From assembly GCA_001550305.1 (NCBI GenBank), contig LRTP01000506.1, forward strand, positions 1 to 64,000: DNA of 64,000 nucleotides. The letters run 5' to 3'. The position numbers and the translations under genes are program-made. The DNA is from Streptomyces diastatochromogenes. GTDB lineage: Bacteria; Actinomycetota; Actinomycetes; Streptomycetales; Streptomycetaceae. Shown in pieces: positions 26,446 through 35,319 of the stretch (position 1 is the first letter of the stretch; every line of letters begins with the position of its first letter). Below the pieces are notes generated by a model, which ran no database searches, was not told the origin of the DNA, and saw only the letters and a list, made by a program, of their open reading frames with translations.

Positions 26446-26765
26446 GAAGCGAGTCTGCACTTTCATCGACCGGCATGGCACGGGAATATTCGACGGCCCG
26501 GCTCGACATGTCCGGCAGTCTCGTCACCTGGGCCTGCTGATCCCCCCATCGTTTGCGGCACTGAGCTTGTGGCACTGAGCTGGCGGAGGCTCAGGGTGCC
26601 AACGTCGCCTGAGCCGGACGCTGAAGCTGACGTCGGCGGCGAGGGGGGAAACTCAGCGATGCCGGACGGGACGCTTGCTGCCGGTTCGGTGGGCTACGTC
26701 GGATGATCCGGCTTCAGGGAGCCGGCAGTTCGCCGTCGTCGACGTTGTGCCTCGTTGTGGCTTGG
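26446..26765. other. Intergenic region
   Basis: 320 bases between a leftward TOPRIM gene and the end of the leftward GlxA-type regulator. No gene or clear hairpin is seen. It probably contains the TOPRIM promoter. Confidence 0.4.
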
Positions 26766-27785
26766 CTACCGGGACACCGCTGCGGGTGCCGGATCCTTCG
26801 TGCCCACGCCGGTCGTGCGGAAGCTGGTCCGGAATGCGCCAGGTGTCACGCCGAGGTGTCGTACAAACGCTCTGCGGAGCGACTCGGGTGAGCCGAACCC
26901 GGTGCGCCGTGCCACTACCGGCAGGGAGTCGTCACCCGTCTCCAGCAGCGCCTGGGCGGCCTCCAGTCTGACCTGCTCGACGTAGCGGCCTGGAGTGGTT
27001 CCCACCTCTTCGTCGAAGAGCCGGGTCACGTGCCGGACGCTGACGCCTGCTCTGCGGGCCATGGCCGTGAGTGTGTGGTTGGCCCCGGGGTTCTCGGCGA
27101 CGGTGTCCAAGACCCGGCGGAGCATCTCCTGGCGCGTGTGCGGCGCTCGGGAGCGAACGCTGAACTGGGACTGGCCGCCCGGCCGTTGCATGAAGACGAC
27201 CATGTCCTTGGCGACCGACCGGGCGACCTCCGCACCGTAGTGATCTTCGACAAGGGCCAGGGACAGGTCGATACCGGCGCTGACACCTGCCGAAGTCATC
27301 ATCTGCCCGTCCCGTACGAAGATGGCGTCCGGCTGGACCCGCACGGACGGGAAACGAGAGGCCAGTTGCCGTGAATGCCGCCAGTGCGTCGCGGCGCGCC
27401 GGCCGTTGAGAAGTCCGGCTGCGGCCAGCAGAAATGCTCCGGTGCACACCGATGCCGTGCAGCGGCTCTTCTCGTTCAGTTGCCGGACCGTATCCAGCAG
27501 AGTGTCGTCCTTGATCAGCGTCTCCCATTCCGGGCCGCCCGGGATCACCAATACGTCGCACGGTTCTTGTACGTCGGCGGCGGACAGGTCGGCGCTGAGG
27601 CGGATCCCGGCGGAGGTGATGACCTCCGCCCCGTCCTCGGACGTGATCTGCACCCGATAGCGCCCGCCGAACTCGTTCGCCGTCGTGAACACCTCGATGG
27701 GGCCGGTCACATCGAGCAGCCGCACGCCCGGAAAGACAAGCACGGTCACGATGAGCGGATCCGTTGCCGGGCGCTTGTGGTTCAT
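26766..27785 (-). CDS. GlxA-type AraC regulator with DJ-1/PfpI sensor domain
   Basis: 339 residues. Residues 10-185 form a DJ-1/PfpI domain: VLVFPGVRLLDVTGPIEVF, VLVIPGGPEW, and the nucleophile elbow SVCTGAFLLAAAGLL with Cys. Residues 225-320 hold the AraC double helix-turn-helix, TLTAMARRAGVSVRHVTRLF and SLPVVARRTGFGSPESLRRAF. In this class the DJ-1 part senses a metabolite and is not an active amidase. The start ATG 27785 follows GGAGGC at seven bases. It is transcribed leftward; no target is adjacent, and an isonitrile-hydratase partner is not seen. Confidence 0.9.
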   Translation of the reverse strand: MNHKRPATDPLIVTVLVFPGVRLLDVTGPIEVFTTANEFGGRYRVQITSEDGAEVITSAGIRLSADLSAADVQEPCDVLVIPGGPEWETLIKDDTLLDTVRQLNEKSRCTASVCTGAFLLAAAGLLNGRRAATHWRHSRQLASRFPSVRVQPDAIFVRDGQMMTSAGVSAGIDLSLALVEDHYGAEVARSVAKDMVVFMQRPGGQSQFSVRSRAPHTRQEMLRRVLDTVAENPGANHTLTAMARRAGVSVRHVTRLFDEEVGTTPGRYVEQVRLEAAQALLETGDDSLPVVARRTGFGSPESLRRAFVRHLGVTPGAFRTSFRTTGVGTKDPAPAAVSR

Positions 27786-28185
27786 CGGATGCCTCCGGGC
27801 TGTGCGCGGTGCGGACACTGGATCGGCAGGGTGCTGGCGATGGCGTACCCGTCGGCATGCCGCCGCCGTATCCCCTCGGGATCGGGGCGAGAGCCTGGCG
27901 AACGGCCCAGGCGCCGACGTGGTCGACCCCGATTGCCGGCGCGCACTGCCGCGTGTCCTGCGGAACGCGGCAGGGCGTGGCCTGACAGGCGCCGCGGGCT
28001 GTACGAGCCCGGCCAAGGGGCCGTAACCGACCCCGGTCCGCCCAGTCGTCGGATCTCCGTGTCCTCATCATGTGCCGGTGACCGGGGCCGAAGCCACGAC
28101 CGGTTTGCTACCTGCTGGGAGCCACAGCCTCTCAGTCCGCCTTCCGCGGCGGCTGATGGACCCTCCATGTCTCCGGGCACGGCGC

Positions 28186-28330
28186 CGACGGTCTCCACAG
28201 CGACAGGCCCGGATACGCCACGCCGGTCGGGGCCATGAGCGGTTTCGCGCACCTGGTGGGCGAACCGGGCGGACCGCCCAGGAGGCCCCACACCGCGGCC
28301 GCCATCCGGATCACCCGCGCGTCGTGGTCG
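28186..28330 (+). pseudogene. Short CaiB/BaiF CoA-transferase-like fragment
   Basis: One frame in an otherwise empty 640-base gap reads SDRPGYATPVGAMSGFAHLV followed by GEPGGPPRRP. This matches the active-site neighbourhood of class III (CaiB/BaiF) CoA-transferases, where DRPG(F/Y), a catalytic-Asp-like region, MSG and GEP(D/G)GPP recur. It lacks both ends. The rest of 27786-28400 shows no gene. Confidence 0.4.
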
Positions 28331-28431
28331 TCATGGTTCTGGCCAACCGGGCCGCGCAGTGACGAACTGAGCGCGGCCGACTCAATCGCGGGCGTGGCGG
28401 GGTGGATTTACTAGGACGTCCAACTATATGC

Positions 28432-28590
28432 TCGTGAGGAATACCCGCGGTGCAGGGAAGCCGGTGTGAAACCGGCACGGTCCCGCCACTGTGACCGGGG
28501 AGTACGTCGTCGAGCAGGACGCCACTGACGAGCGAGATGTCGGGAAGGCGGACGGCGCGCGCTGATCCGGGAGTCAGGATACCGGCCGCG
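28432..28590 (+). promoter_or_regulatory. Cobalamin riboswitch
   Basis: All main landmarks are in order: a 5' element CGCGGTGCAGGGAAGCCGGT, the hairpin GCCGGTGTGAAACCGGC, the core CCGCCACTGTGACCGGGGAG (B12-box side), GCCACTGACG, a GGGAAGGCGG element, and the closing box GAGTCAGGATACC at 28571-28583. A GGACGTCC palindrome and a TATATG-like -10 lie just upstream at 28414-28429, a plausible promoter/operator. It would sense adenosylcobalamin and normally lowers expression of the downstream transcript when B12 is high. Downstream are a tandem-repeat ORF and, 412 bases from its end, the valine catabolic operon. No B12 biosynthesis or transport gene is in the window. Confidence 0.92.
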
Positions 28591-28630
28591 GTTTTGTTCC
28601 GTGTTGTCCACGAGGATGGAGCAGACACGC

Positions 28631-28885
28631 ATGGCATCAATGTGCACCCACGACCCTGGTGGTCCGCCCCGACGGGCATCGACTGCCGCGCGTCCCGCCT
28701 GGCAGGTACGGCCCATCACGCGTCCCGCCGGACGGGTACGGATCGTCACGCGTCCCGCCGGGCAGGTGTGGACCGTCACGCGTCCTGCCGGGCGGGTACG
28801 GATCGTCGCGCGTCCCGCGGTACGGACGCCGAGTCCCGAGCGCCCCGCGGATCGGGCACGCGCTCACGTGATCCGCGAGGTCTGA
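28631..28885 (+). CDS. Short Arg/Pro-rich repeat ORF between riboswitch and mmsA
   Basis: An 84-residue frame beginning ATGGCATC, 41 bases after the riboswitch, with a modest GAGGATGGAG ribosome site. Its middle is a decapeptide repeat of the kind VTRPAGRVRI, encoded by the 30-bp DNA repeat, and is extremely basic. It does not resemble CbtB or other B12-regulated products. Because the repeat period is a multiple of three, all frames stay open, so coding is not proven. It may be a leader ORF, a remnant of the gene once governed by the riboswitch, or non-coding. Confidence 0.3.
   Translation: MASMCTHDPGGPPRRASTAARPAWQVRPITRPAGRVRIVTRPAGQVWTVTRPAGRVRIVARPAVRTPSPERPADRARAHVIREV
28659..28838 (+). 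repeat. 30-bp tandem repeat array, about six units
   Basis: Four well-conserved units start at 28689, 28719, 28749 and 28779, each beginning CGCGTCC(C/T)GCC and ending near GGA(T/C)CGTC. Degenerate units flank them at 28659 and 28809. There are no spacers between units, so it is a minisatellite-like array. It lies inside the untranslated or leader region between the cobalamin riboswitch and mmsA. Confidence 0.9.
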
Positions 28886-29002
28886 ACGGCCTTTCTCTGA
28901 CCTATGCCGTCTCGCGCGGCCCCCGCACGCACAAGGCCCTGCCCGTGCGTGCCGGCGGTCGGCGCGCCATCCCCGGATCCCACCTGACGAGAGCAGGCAC
29001 CC

Positions 29003-30526
29003 ATGGTCCGTGAACACGACCGCGCCACCGTACGTGAGTTGAGCCATTTCATCGGCGGAAAGCACACCCCGGGAACATCAGGGTCCTACGGCGACGTCCA
29101 CGACCCCAACACGGGCGAGGTGCAGGCCCGCGTCCCGCTCGCCGACCGCGTCGAGACCGAGGCGGCGATCACCGTCGCCGCGGCGGCGCAGCGTGAGTGG
29201 GGCGAGTGGAATCCGCAACGCCGTGCCCGAGTCCTCCTCCGCTTCCTCCAAGTCGTCGAGGGCGAGCGGGACGCGCTCGCCCGGCTGCTCTCCTCCGAGC
29301 ACGGCAAGACGGTCGCCGACGCGCACGGCGACATCCAACGCGGCCTGGAGGTGGTGGAGTTCGCCGCCGGGATCCCGCATCTGCTGAAGGGGGAGTTCAG
29401 CGACAACGCCGGCACCGGCATCGACGTCCACTCCTTGCGCGTCCCGATCGGCGTGGTGGCCGGCATCACCCCATTCAACTTCCCCGCGATGATCCCTCTG
29501 TGGAAGGCGGCTCCCGCGTTGGCCTGCGGCAACGCGTTCGTCCTCAAGCCCTCCGAGCGCGACCCGTCCGTACCACTGCGGCTCGCCGAACTCTTCCTCG
29601 AGGCCGGCCTGCCGCCGGGCGTCCTGAACGTCGTCCACGGCGGCAAGGAGACCGTCGACACTCTCCTCGAAGACCCCCGCGTCGGCGCGCTCGGCTTCGT
29701 CGGCTCCACCCCGATCGCCGCGTACGTCTACGCCACCGCCGCGGCCCACGGCAAGCGCGCCCAGTGCTTCGGCGGCGCCAAGAACCACATGATCGTGATG
29801 CCGGACGCCGACCTCGATCAGGCCGTGGACGCCCTGATCGGAGCCGGGTACGGCTCGGCGGGGGAGCGCTGTATGGCGATCTCCGTCGCCGTCCCGGTCG
29901 GCGAGGACACCGCCGACGCCCTGGTCGCCCGTCTGAAGGAGCGCATCGGCTCGCTCCGGATCGGCCGCAGTGACGACCCCGAGGCGGACTTCGGCCCCCT
30001 GGTCGGGCGGGACGCCGTCGACCGGGTCCGCCGTTACGTCGACCTCGGTGTCGAGGAGGGCGCGGAACTCGTCGTCGACGGACGGGACTTCGTCCTGCCC
30101 GGGCACGAGAACGGCTTCTTCGCCGGTGCCTCCTTGTTCGACCGGGTCACCCCCGCGATGCGCATCCACCAGGAGGAGATCTTCGGGCCGGTCCTGACGG
30201 TGGTTCGCGCCGCGGACTACGAGGAGGCCCTGCGGCTTCCCAGCGAGCACGTCTACGGAAACGGTGTCGCGATCTTCACCCGGGACGGCGACACCGCCCG
30301 CGACTTCACCCGCCGGGTGAACACCGGCATGGTCGGCGTGAACGTGCCGATCCCCGTCCCGGTCGCCCACCACACCTTCGGCGGCTGGAAGCGTTCCGGC
30401 TTCGGCGACCTCAACCAGCACGGTCCGGACGCGATCCGCTTCTACACCCGTACCAAGACCGTCACCTCGCGCTGGCCCTCGGGCCTTCGGGAAGGCGCGA
30501 GCTTCACCATCCCGACGATGGGCTGA
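29003..30526 (+). CDS. mmsA: CoA-acylating methylmalonate-semialdehyde dehydrogenase
   Basis: 507 residues, typical for the family. The aldehyde dehydrogenase fold has the MMSDH-specific TPFNFPAMIPLW, the nucleotide region GFVGSTPIAAYVYATAAAHG, and the catalytic Cys in GSAGERCMAIS. GGAKNHMIVMPDADL is also diagnostic. It converts (S)-methylmalonate semialdehyde and CoA to propionyl-CoA with NAD+, the last step of valine catabolism, also used for thymine. It is the first gene of a five-gene operon; the acyl-CoA dehydrogenase ATG is five bases after its stop. A cobalamin riboswitch lies upstream. Confidence 0.95.
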   Translation: MVREHDRATVRELSHFIGGKHTPGTSGSYGDVHDPNTGEVQARVPLADRVETEAAITVAAAAQREWGEWNPQRRARVLLRFLQVVEGERDALARLLSSEHGKTVADAHGDIQRGLEVVEFAAGIPHLLKGEFSDNAGTGIDVHSLRVPIGVVAGITPFNFPAMIPLWKAAPALACGNAFVLKPSERDPSVPLRLAELFLEAGLPPGVLNVVHGGKETVDTLLEDPRVGALGFVGSTPIAAYVYATAAAHGKRAQCFGGAKNHMIVMPDADLDQAVDALIGAGYGSAGERCMAISVAVPVGEDTADALVARLKERIGSLRIGRSDDPEADFGPLVGRDAVDRVRRYVDLGVEEGAELVVDGRDFVLPGHENGFFAGASLFDRVTPAMRIHQEEIFGPVLTVVRAADYEEALRLPSEHVYGNGVAIFTRDGDTARDFTRRVNTGMVGVNVPIPVPVAHHTFGGWKRSGFGDLNQHGPDAIRFYTRTKTVTSRWPSGLREGASFTIPTMG

Positions 30527-30531
30527 GCGCG

Positions 30532-31680
30532 ATGACCACCACCCTGCTCACCGAGGACCAACAGGCCCTCGTCGAAACGACTCTGGACTTCGCCCAGGAC
30601 CACCTCGCGCCGCACGCCCTGGACTGGGACCGGCACAAGCACTTCCCGCTCGACGTCCTGCGCAAAGCCGCCGGGCTGGGCCTCGGCGGTGTGTACGTCC
30701 GTGAGGAGGTGGGCGGCTCGGGCCTCACCCGTGCCGACGGCGTCCTTGTCTTCGAGACCCTGGCCTCGGGCTGTCCATCCATCGCGGGCTATCTCTCCAT
30801 CCACAACATGGTCGCCTGGATGATCGACCAGTACGGCGAGCCGGCTCAGCGGGAGCGATGGCTGCCCCGGCTCTGCGCCATGGAGGACCTGGCGAGCTAC
30901 TGCCTGACCGAACCGGGCGCCGGATCGGACGCCGCCGCTCTGCGCACCTGTGCCGTCCGCGACGGCGGCCACTACGTCCTGACCGGGGTCAAGCAGTTCA
31001 TCTCCGGCGCGGGAGCCTCCCAGGTGTACGTCGTCCTGGCGCGCACCGGCGCCGACGGCCCGCACGGCATCTCCGCGTTCCTCGTCGACAAGGACGACCG
31101 CGGCCTCTCCTTCGGCCCCAACGAGCGGAAGATGGGCTGGAACGCCCAGCCCACCCGCCAGGTGATCCTGGACGGCGTCCGACTGTCCGCCGACCGGCTG
31201 CTCGGCCACGAGGGTGAGGGTTTCCGCATCGCCATGAACGGCCTCAACGGCGGACGCCTCGGCATCGCCGCCTGCTCCCTCGGCGGCGCCCGCAACGCCC
31301 TCGACCGCAGCCTGGCCCATCTCGCCGACCGGGAGGCGTTCGGCGGGCGTCTCCTCGACGCGCAGGCGCTCCAGTTCCGGCTGGCGGACATGGCGACCGA
31401 ACTGGCCGCCGCCCGCGCGCTGGTCCACCAGGCCGCCCAGGCACTGGACCGCGGCGATCCACAGGCGCCGCACCTGTGCGCGATGGCCAAGCGGTTCGCC
31501 ACCGACACCGGATACTCCGTCGCCGACCGGGCTCTGCAACTGCACGGCGGCTACGGCTACCTGAGCGAGTACGGCATTGAGAAGATCGTCCGCGACCTGC
31601 GGGTCCACCAGATCCTGGAAGGAACCAACGAGATCATGCGCGTCATCGTGGCCCGTGGCCTGACGGAGGCATTCGGATGA
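30532..31680 (+). CDS. Acyl-CoA dehydrogenase, probably isobutyryl-CoA dehydrogenase
   Basis: 382 residues with the complete ACAD fold. The FAD/substrate region is YCLTEPGAGSDAAALRT, the middle strand domain has KQFISGAGASQVYVVLART, and the C-terminal helices carry LQLHGGYGYLSEYGIEKIVR and QILEGTNEIMRVIVARGL. FAD-dependent alpha,beta-dehydrogenation of isobutyryl-CoA to methacrylyl-CoA is inferred from operon context (mmsA, 3-HIB-CoA hydrolase, 3-HIB dehydrogenase). Its TGA overlaps the next ATG (ATGA 31677-31680). Electrons would pass to ETF. Confidence 0.93.
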   Translation: MTTTLLTEDQQALVETTLDFAQDHLAPHALDWDRHKHFPLDVLRKAAGLGLGGVYVREEVGGSGLTRADGVLVFETLASGCPSIAGYLSIHNMVAWMIDQYGEPAQRERWLPRLCAMEDLASYCLTEPGAGSDAAALRTCAVRDGGHYVLTGVKQFISGAGASQVYVVLARTGADGPHGISAFLVDKDDRGLSFGPNERKMGWNAQPTRQVILDGVRLSADRLLGHEGEGFRIAMNGLNGGRLGIAACSLGGARNALDRSLAHLADREAFGGRLLDAQALQFRLADMATELAAARALVHQAAQALDRGDPQAPHLCAMAKRFATDTGYSVADRALQLHGGYGYLSEYGIEKIVRDLRVHQILEGTNEIMRVIVARGLTEAFG

Positions 31681-32780
31681 CCGACACAGACGACACCGTG
31701 CCGCCGACCGGTACCGACGACTCCCTGCTGCTGCGTACCGAGGGGCGTGCCGCATATCTGACCCTCAACCGGCCCAAGGTGCTCAACGCCCTCACCCACG
31801 CGATGGTCCGCCGCATCGACGTCGCGCTGACGGCCTGGGAGCACGACCCGGCCGTGGAGACCGTCGTCCTCACCGGCGCGGGGGAGCGGGGCCTGTGCGC
31901 TGGCGGCGACATCCGTGCCATCCACGACGACGCCCGGAATGGGGACGGGACGGCGTCGGCGGCCTTCTGGCGGGACGAGTACCGGCTCAACGCCCGCATC
32001 GCCCACTACCCGAAGCCGTACGTCGCCGTGATGGACGGCATCGTCATGGGCGGCGGCGTCGGCGTCTCATCCCACGGCAGCGTCCGGATCGTCACCGAAC
32101 GCTCGAAGATCGCCATGCCGGAGACCGGCATCGGCTTCGTACCGGACGTCGGGGGCACCTACCTGCTCGCCCTCGCGCCGGGGGAACTCGGCACGCACCT
32201 GGCGCTGACCGGATCCCCGGCGGGCGCGGGTGACGCCCTGCTGTGCGGGCTCGCCGACCTCTACGTACCGTCGGACTCCCTGCCAGGGCTGCTCGCTGCC
32301 CTCGCCCACGCGCCGGTACGACAGGTCCTGGGCGAGTACGCACGACAGGAACCGTCCGGTGAACTCGCGGCAGCACGGCCCTGGATCGACGCCTGCTACG
32401 CCGCCGACACCGTCGAGGAGATCATCGACCGCCTCCTCGAACACGGCGGTAGCGCGGCCAAGGAGACCGCCGAGACCCTGCTCACCAGATCCCCCACCTC
32501 CCTCAAGGTCACCCTCGCGGCACTCCGCAGAGCCCGGCGGCTCGGTCCGCTGGAGAACGTGCTGGACCAGGAGTACCGAGTCTCCTGCGCGGGCCTCACC
32601 GCGCCCGACCTGGTGGAGGGCATCCGCGCCCAGGTGATCGACAAGGACCGCAGCCCGCGCTGGACACCGCCGACGCTCGCCGAGGTCACGGATGCGGACG
32701 TCGAGCGCTTCTTCACGCCCCTCGGCGAGCGGGAACTCGGCCTCGCCGCATCCGACACCACGCAGGAGGTGCCCTGGTGA
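31677..32780 (+). CDS. 3-hydroxyisobutyryl-CoA hydrolase (crotonase superfamily)
   Basis: 367 residues, the longer HIBCH/ECH_2 type rather than the 260-residue hydratase. The crotonase core has LTLNRPKVLNALTHAMV, oxyanion-hole segments LTGAGERGLCAGGDIRAIHD and DGIVMGGGVGVSSHG, and the hydrolase-typical MPETGIGFVPDVGGTYLLA. The C-terminal extension (LTRSPTSLKVTLAALRRAR, then EYRVSCAGL) is also HIBCH-like. It releases 3-hydroxyisobutyrate from its CoA ester, guarding against toxic methacrylyl-CoA. It is coupled by overlaps to both neighbours. Confidence 0.92.
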   Translation: MTDTDDTVPPTGTDDSLLLRTEGRAAYLTLNRPKVLNALTHAMVRRIDVALTAWEHDPAVETVVLTGAGERGLCAGGDIRAIHDDARNGDGTASAAFWRDEYRLNARIAHYPKPYVAVMDGIVMGGGVGVSSHGSVRIVTERSKIAMPETGIGFVPDVGGTYLLALAPGELGTHLALTGSPAGAGDALLCGLADLYVPSDSLPGLLAALAHAPVRQVLGEYARQEPSGELAAARPWIDACYAADTVEEIIDRLLEHGGSAAKETAETLLTRSPTSLKVTLAALRRARRLGPLENVLDQEYRVSCAGLTAPDLVEGIRAQVIDKDRSPRWTPPTLAEVTDADVERFFTPLGERELGLAASDTTQEVPW

Positions 32781-33673
32781 GCAGGACCGTCGCGTTCATC
32801 GGGCTGGGACACATGGGCGGCCCCATGGCCGCCAACCTGGTCGAGGCCGGCCACCGGGTACGCGGTTACGACCTGTCACCCACATCCCTGAAGGCAGCGG
32901 CCGACGCGGGTGTCGAGCCCGCGGCATCCGCGACGGAGGCGGTGGCGGGCACGGAGGTGGTGATCACCATGCTGCCTGCCGGACGGCATGTGCTGGAGCT
33001 GTACCAGGACATCGTCGGGGCTGCCCGGCCCGGCACCCTCTTCGCCGACTGCTCGACCATCGATGTCGCCGACGCCCGCACCGCCCACGACAGGGCGGTC
33101 TCGGCCGGGATGCGGGCCCTGGACGCGCCGGTCTCCGGCGGAGTCGTCGGCGCCGAGGCGGCCACCCTCACCTTCATGGCCGGCGGCGGCGAGGCGGAGT
33201 ACGCCGAGGCCGAACCCCTGCTCGCCGCCATGGGCAGGAAGGTGGTCCACTGCGGCGGCGCGGGCGCCGGACAGGCCGCGAAGATCTGCAACAACATGAT
33301 CCTCGGCATTTCGATGATCGCTGTCAGCGAGGCCTTCGTACTCGGCGAGAGCCTGGGCCTGTCCCACCAGGCGCTGTACGACGTGGCCTCCACGGCGTCC
33401 GGCCAGTGCTGGGCACTCAGCGTCAACTGCCCGGTGCCGGGGCCGGTGCCGACCAGCCCCGCGAACCGTGACTACCGCCCCGGCTTCGCCGCCCCGCTCA
33501 TGGCCAAGGACCTGGGCCTGGCGGCCGACGCGGCCCGGGCCGGTGGCGTCAGGGCCGAACTCGGTCTGCGCGCGGCCGAGTTGTACGCCGCATACGCCCA
33601 GGGAGCAGGCACCGCCGAGGACTTCTCGGGCATCGTACGGACGATCAGGGACCAGAGCGGAGAACAGGCATGA
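32777..33673 (+). CDS. mmsB: 3-hydroxyisobutyrate dehydrogenase
   Basis: 298 residues. The NAD-binding Rossmann start is [20 protein letters not shown]; the substrate motif is [19 protein letters not shown]. The catalytic Lys lies in [20 protein letters not shown], and a C-terminal [18 protein letters not shown] matches the family. It oxidises 3-hydroxyisobutyrate to methylmalonate semialdehyde, the substrate of the first gene in the operon. The start is GTG in an ATG/GTG overlap with the preceding stop (GGTGAG), and its TGA overlaps the next ATG. Confidence 0.94.
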   Translation: MSRTVAFIGLGHMGGPMAANLVEAGHRVRGYDLSPTSLKAAADAGVEPAASATEAVAGTEVVITMLPAGRHVLELYQDIVGAARPGTLFADCSTIDVADARTAHDRAVSAGMRALDAPVSGGVVGAEAATLTFMAGGGEAEYAEAEPLLAAMGRKVVHCGGAGAGQAAKICNNMILGISMIAVSEAFVLGESLGLSHQALYDVASTASGQCWALSVNCPVPGPVPTSPANRDYRPGFAAPLMAKDLGLAADAARAGGVRAELGLRAAELYAAYAQGAGTAEDFSGIVRTIRDQSGEQA

Positions 33674-34473
33674 CCACCGACACGACACCGGCCGCGACAG
33701 ACGCGTACGACACCATTCTCGTTGAACGCAAGGGCCGCACCGCCCTGCTCACCCTCAACCGGCCCCACGCCCTCAACGCCCTCAACCTCCAGGTCATGAA
33801 CGAGGTCGTCGCGGCCACCGAAGCCCTCGACCGCGACCCGGACGTGGGCTGCATCGTGCTCACCGGATCGGCGAAGGCGTTCGCGGCCGGAGCCGACATC
33901 AAGGAAATGCGGCCGCAGAGCTATCTGGACATGTACCTCAGCGACTGGTTCACCGCCTGGGACCGGCTCGGACAGCTGCGCACGCCGACCGTGGCGGCGG
34001 TCGCCGGGTACGCGCTCGGCGGCGGGTGCGAACTCGCGATGCTCTGCGACATCCTCCTCGCGGCCGACACCGCCGTCTTCGGCCAGCCGGAGATCAAACT
34101 CGGTGTCATCCCCGGCATCGGCGGCTCCCAGCGGCTCACGCGCGCGGTCGGCAAGGCCAAGGCCATGGAACTGTGCCTGACCGGCCGCACCATGGACGCG
34201 GCCGAAGCCGAACGGGCCGGCCTGGTCTCGCGCGTGGTGCCCGCCGACGAACTGCTCGGCGAGGCACTCGCGGTCGCCGAGACCGTGGCGGGCATGTCGC
34301 TGCCGGTCGCCATGATGGCGAAGGAGGCCGTCGCCCGCGCCTTCGAGACGACACTCGCCGAGGGCGTCCGCTTCGAACGCCGCCTCTTCCACGCGGTGTT
34401 CGCCACCGCCGACCAGAAGGAGGGCATGAGCGCCTTCATCGACAAGCGCCCGCCCCACTTCACCCACCACTGA
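33670..34473 (+). CDS. Enoyl-CoA hydratase
   Basis: 267 residues, standard crotonase length. The oxyanion hole is at [18 protein letters not shown] and [15 protein letters not shown]. Both catalytic glutamates appear present, in GGGCELAM and [18 protein letters not shown], as in true hydratases. In this operon it should hydrate methacrylyl-CoA to 3-hydroxyisobutyryl-CoA, closing the path from isobutyryl-CoA to propionyl-CoA. It is the last gene, coupled to mmsB by ATGA and followed 18 bases later by a strong hairpin. Confidence 0.93.
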   Translation: MTTDTTPAATDAYDTILVERKGRTALLTLNRPHALNALNLQVMNEVVAATEALDRDPDVGCIVLTGSAKAFAAGADIKEMRPQSYLDMYLSDWFTAWDRLGQLRTPTVAAVAGYALGGGCELAMLCDILLAADTAVFGQPEIKLGVIPGIGGSQRLTRAVGKAKAMELCLTGRTMDAAEAERAGLVSRVVPADELLGEALAVAETVAGMSLPVAMMAKEAVARAFETTLAEGVRFERRLFHAVFATADQKEGMSAFIDKRPPHFTHH

Positions 34474-34490
34474 CCCACGCGCCACAACGC

Positions 34491-34533
34491 CCGGGCCGCC
34501 GCCCGCAGGAGAACACCACACCCGGCGGCCCGG
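34491..34533 (+). terminator. Terminator hairpin of the valine operon
   Basis: A ten-base perfect stem CCGGGCCGCC (34491-34500) with GGCGGCCCGG (34524-34533) and a 23-base loop, starting 18 bases after the last stop codon. Confidence 0.7.
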
Positions 34534-34639
34534 TCTCCGTCGGCGGACGACCAACTCCGCCTCCCCCGGCCCCCGTCCCGGTCGGACGGCCCGCCCCTCC
34601 ACCGGATACGGCACCTACGTACGCCGATCGGGATCGATG

Positions 34640-35020
34640 GCCGGCCGTCCGCGGCGGCGGTCGGTGAGAGGAGGGCTTCGCCGGCGGCCACAACTCGGAT
34701 GGCCTTGTCGGATGGCTTCGAGTGGGTCGGTGGGGTCGATGCGCTTGCCGAGGGGTCCGCAGGCACCGGCGTGCGGGGCCTGGGCGACGCACGCGTTTCC
34801 TCGAAGGTGGCGAGGATGACGATCTTCACTCCGACGAGATCTTCGTCGGCACCGATCGCGCGGTTGGTGGCCAGGCAGTCCATCTCGGGCTCGGGCATCC
34901 GGACGTCCATCGTGATGACATCCGCGCGGAGCCCGTGGCGAGTTCGACGGCCTTGCGTCCTGTTCCGGACTCGCCCACGACCCCCATGCCGGGTTGACCG
35001 TCGATCAGGTGGGGCCCATT
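34640..35020 (-). pseudogene. NarL-type response-regulator receiver domain, multiply frameshifted
   Basis: Leftward reading in mixed frames gives GQPGMGVVGESGTGRKAVEL, then LRADVITMDVRMPEPEMD (the phosphoacceptor Asp of MDVRMP), AIGADEDLVGVKIVILATFE (the conserved Thr position), and finally IRVVAAGEALLSP. These are the alpha4-beta5 landmarks of LuxR-type regulators. At least two frame changes are needed. The N-terminal DD pair and the LuxR helix-turn-helix are absent. No histidine kinase is recognised beside it. Confidence 0.6.
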
Positions 35021-35319
35021 TCTTAAGGACAGTCCCTACCCGCGCCCGAAGCGGTGGCTGCTCGTTCCGCGTGACCATGACCCTCGGGATTGCGCTGGTC
35101 GTCGCCGGACTGCTGTCCTTGACCAACAGACGGACGCCGGCCCCTTCGACACTCGCACGTTTCGTTCCGCGGCTTCGCCGCCGACACCGAAGGCCATGCA
35201 GGAACTCGCCACAACGCTGCCGCCGTAGAGGAATTGCCAGCCCAGCGTGCCAGGCAGCACTCGTGTCGCCGTGGACGGCGTTGAGCCGACTGTCGGTGCT
35301 GAGTGCTTGTATGCGTGCC
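35021..35319. other. Intergenic stretch right of the receiver remnant
   Basis: About 300 bases with no supported gene. A short frame with a hydrophobic run (IALVVAGLLSLTN) occurs on the plus strand but lacks a start context and neighbours. Confidence 0.3.

Noticed and set aside
28659-28838. Possible CRISPR array
   Set aside because: The 30-bp units are contiguous with no unique spacers, they diverge from each other, and no cas gene is near.
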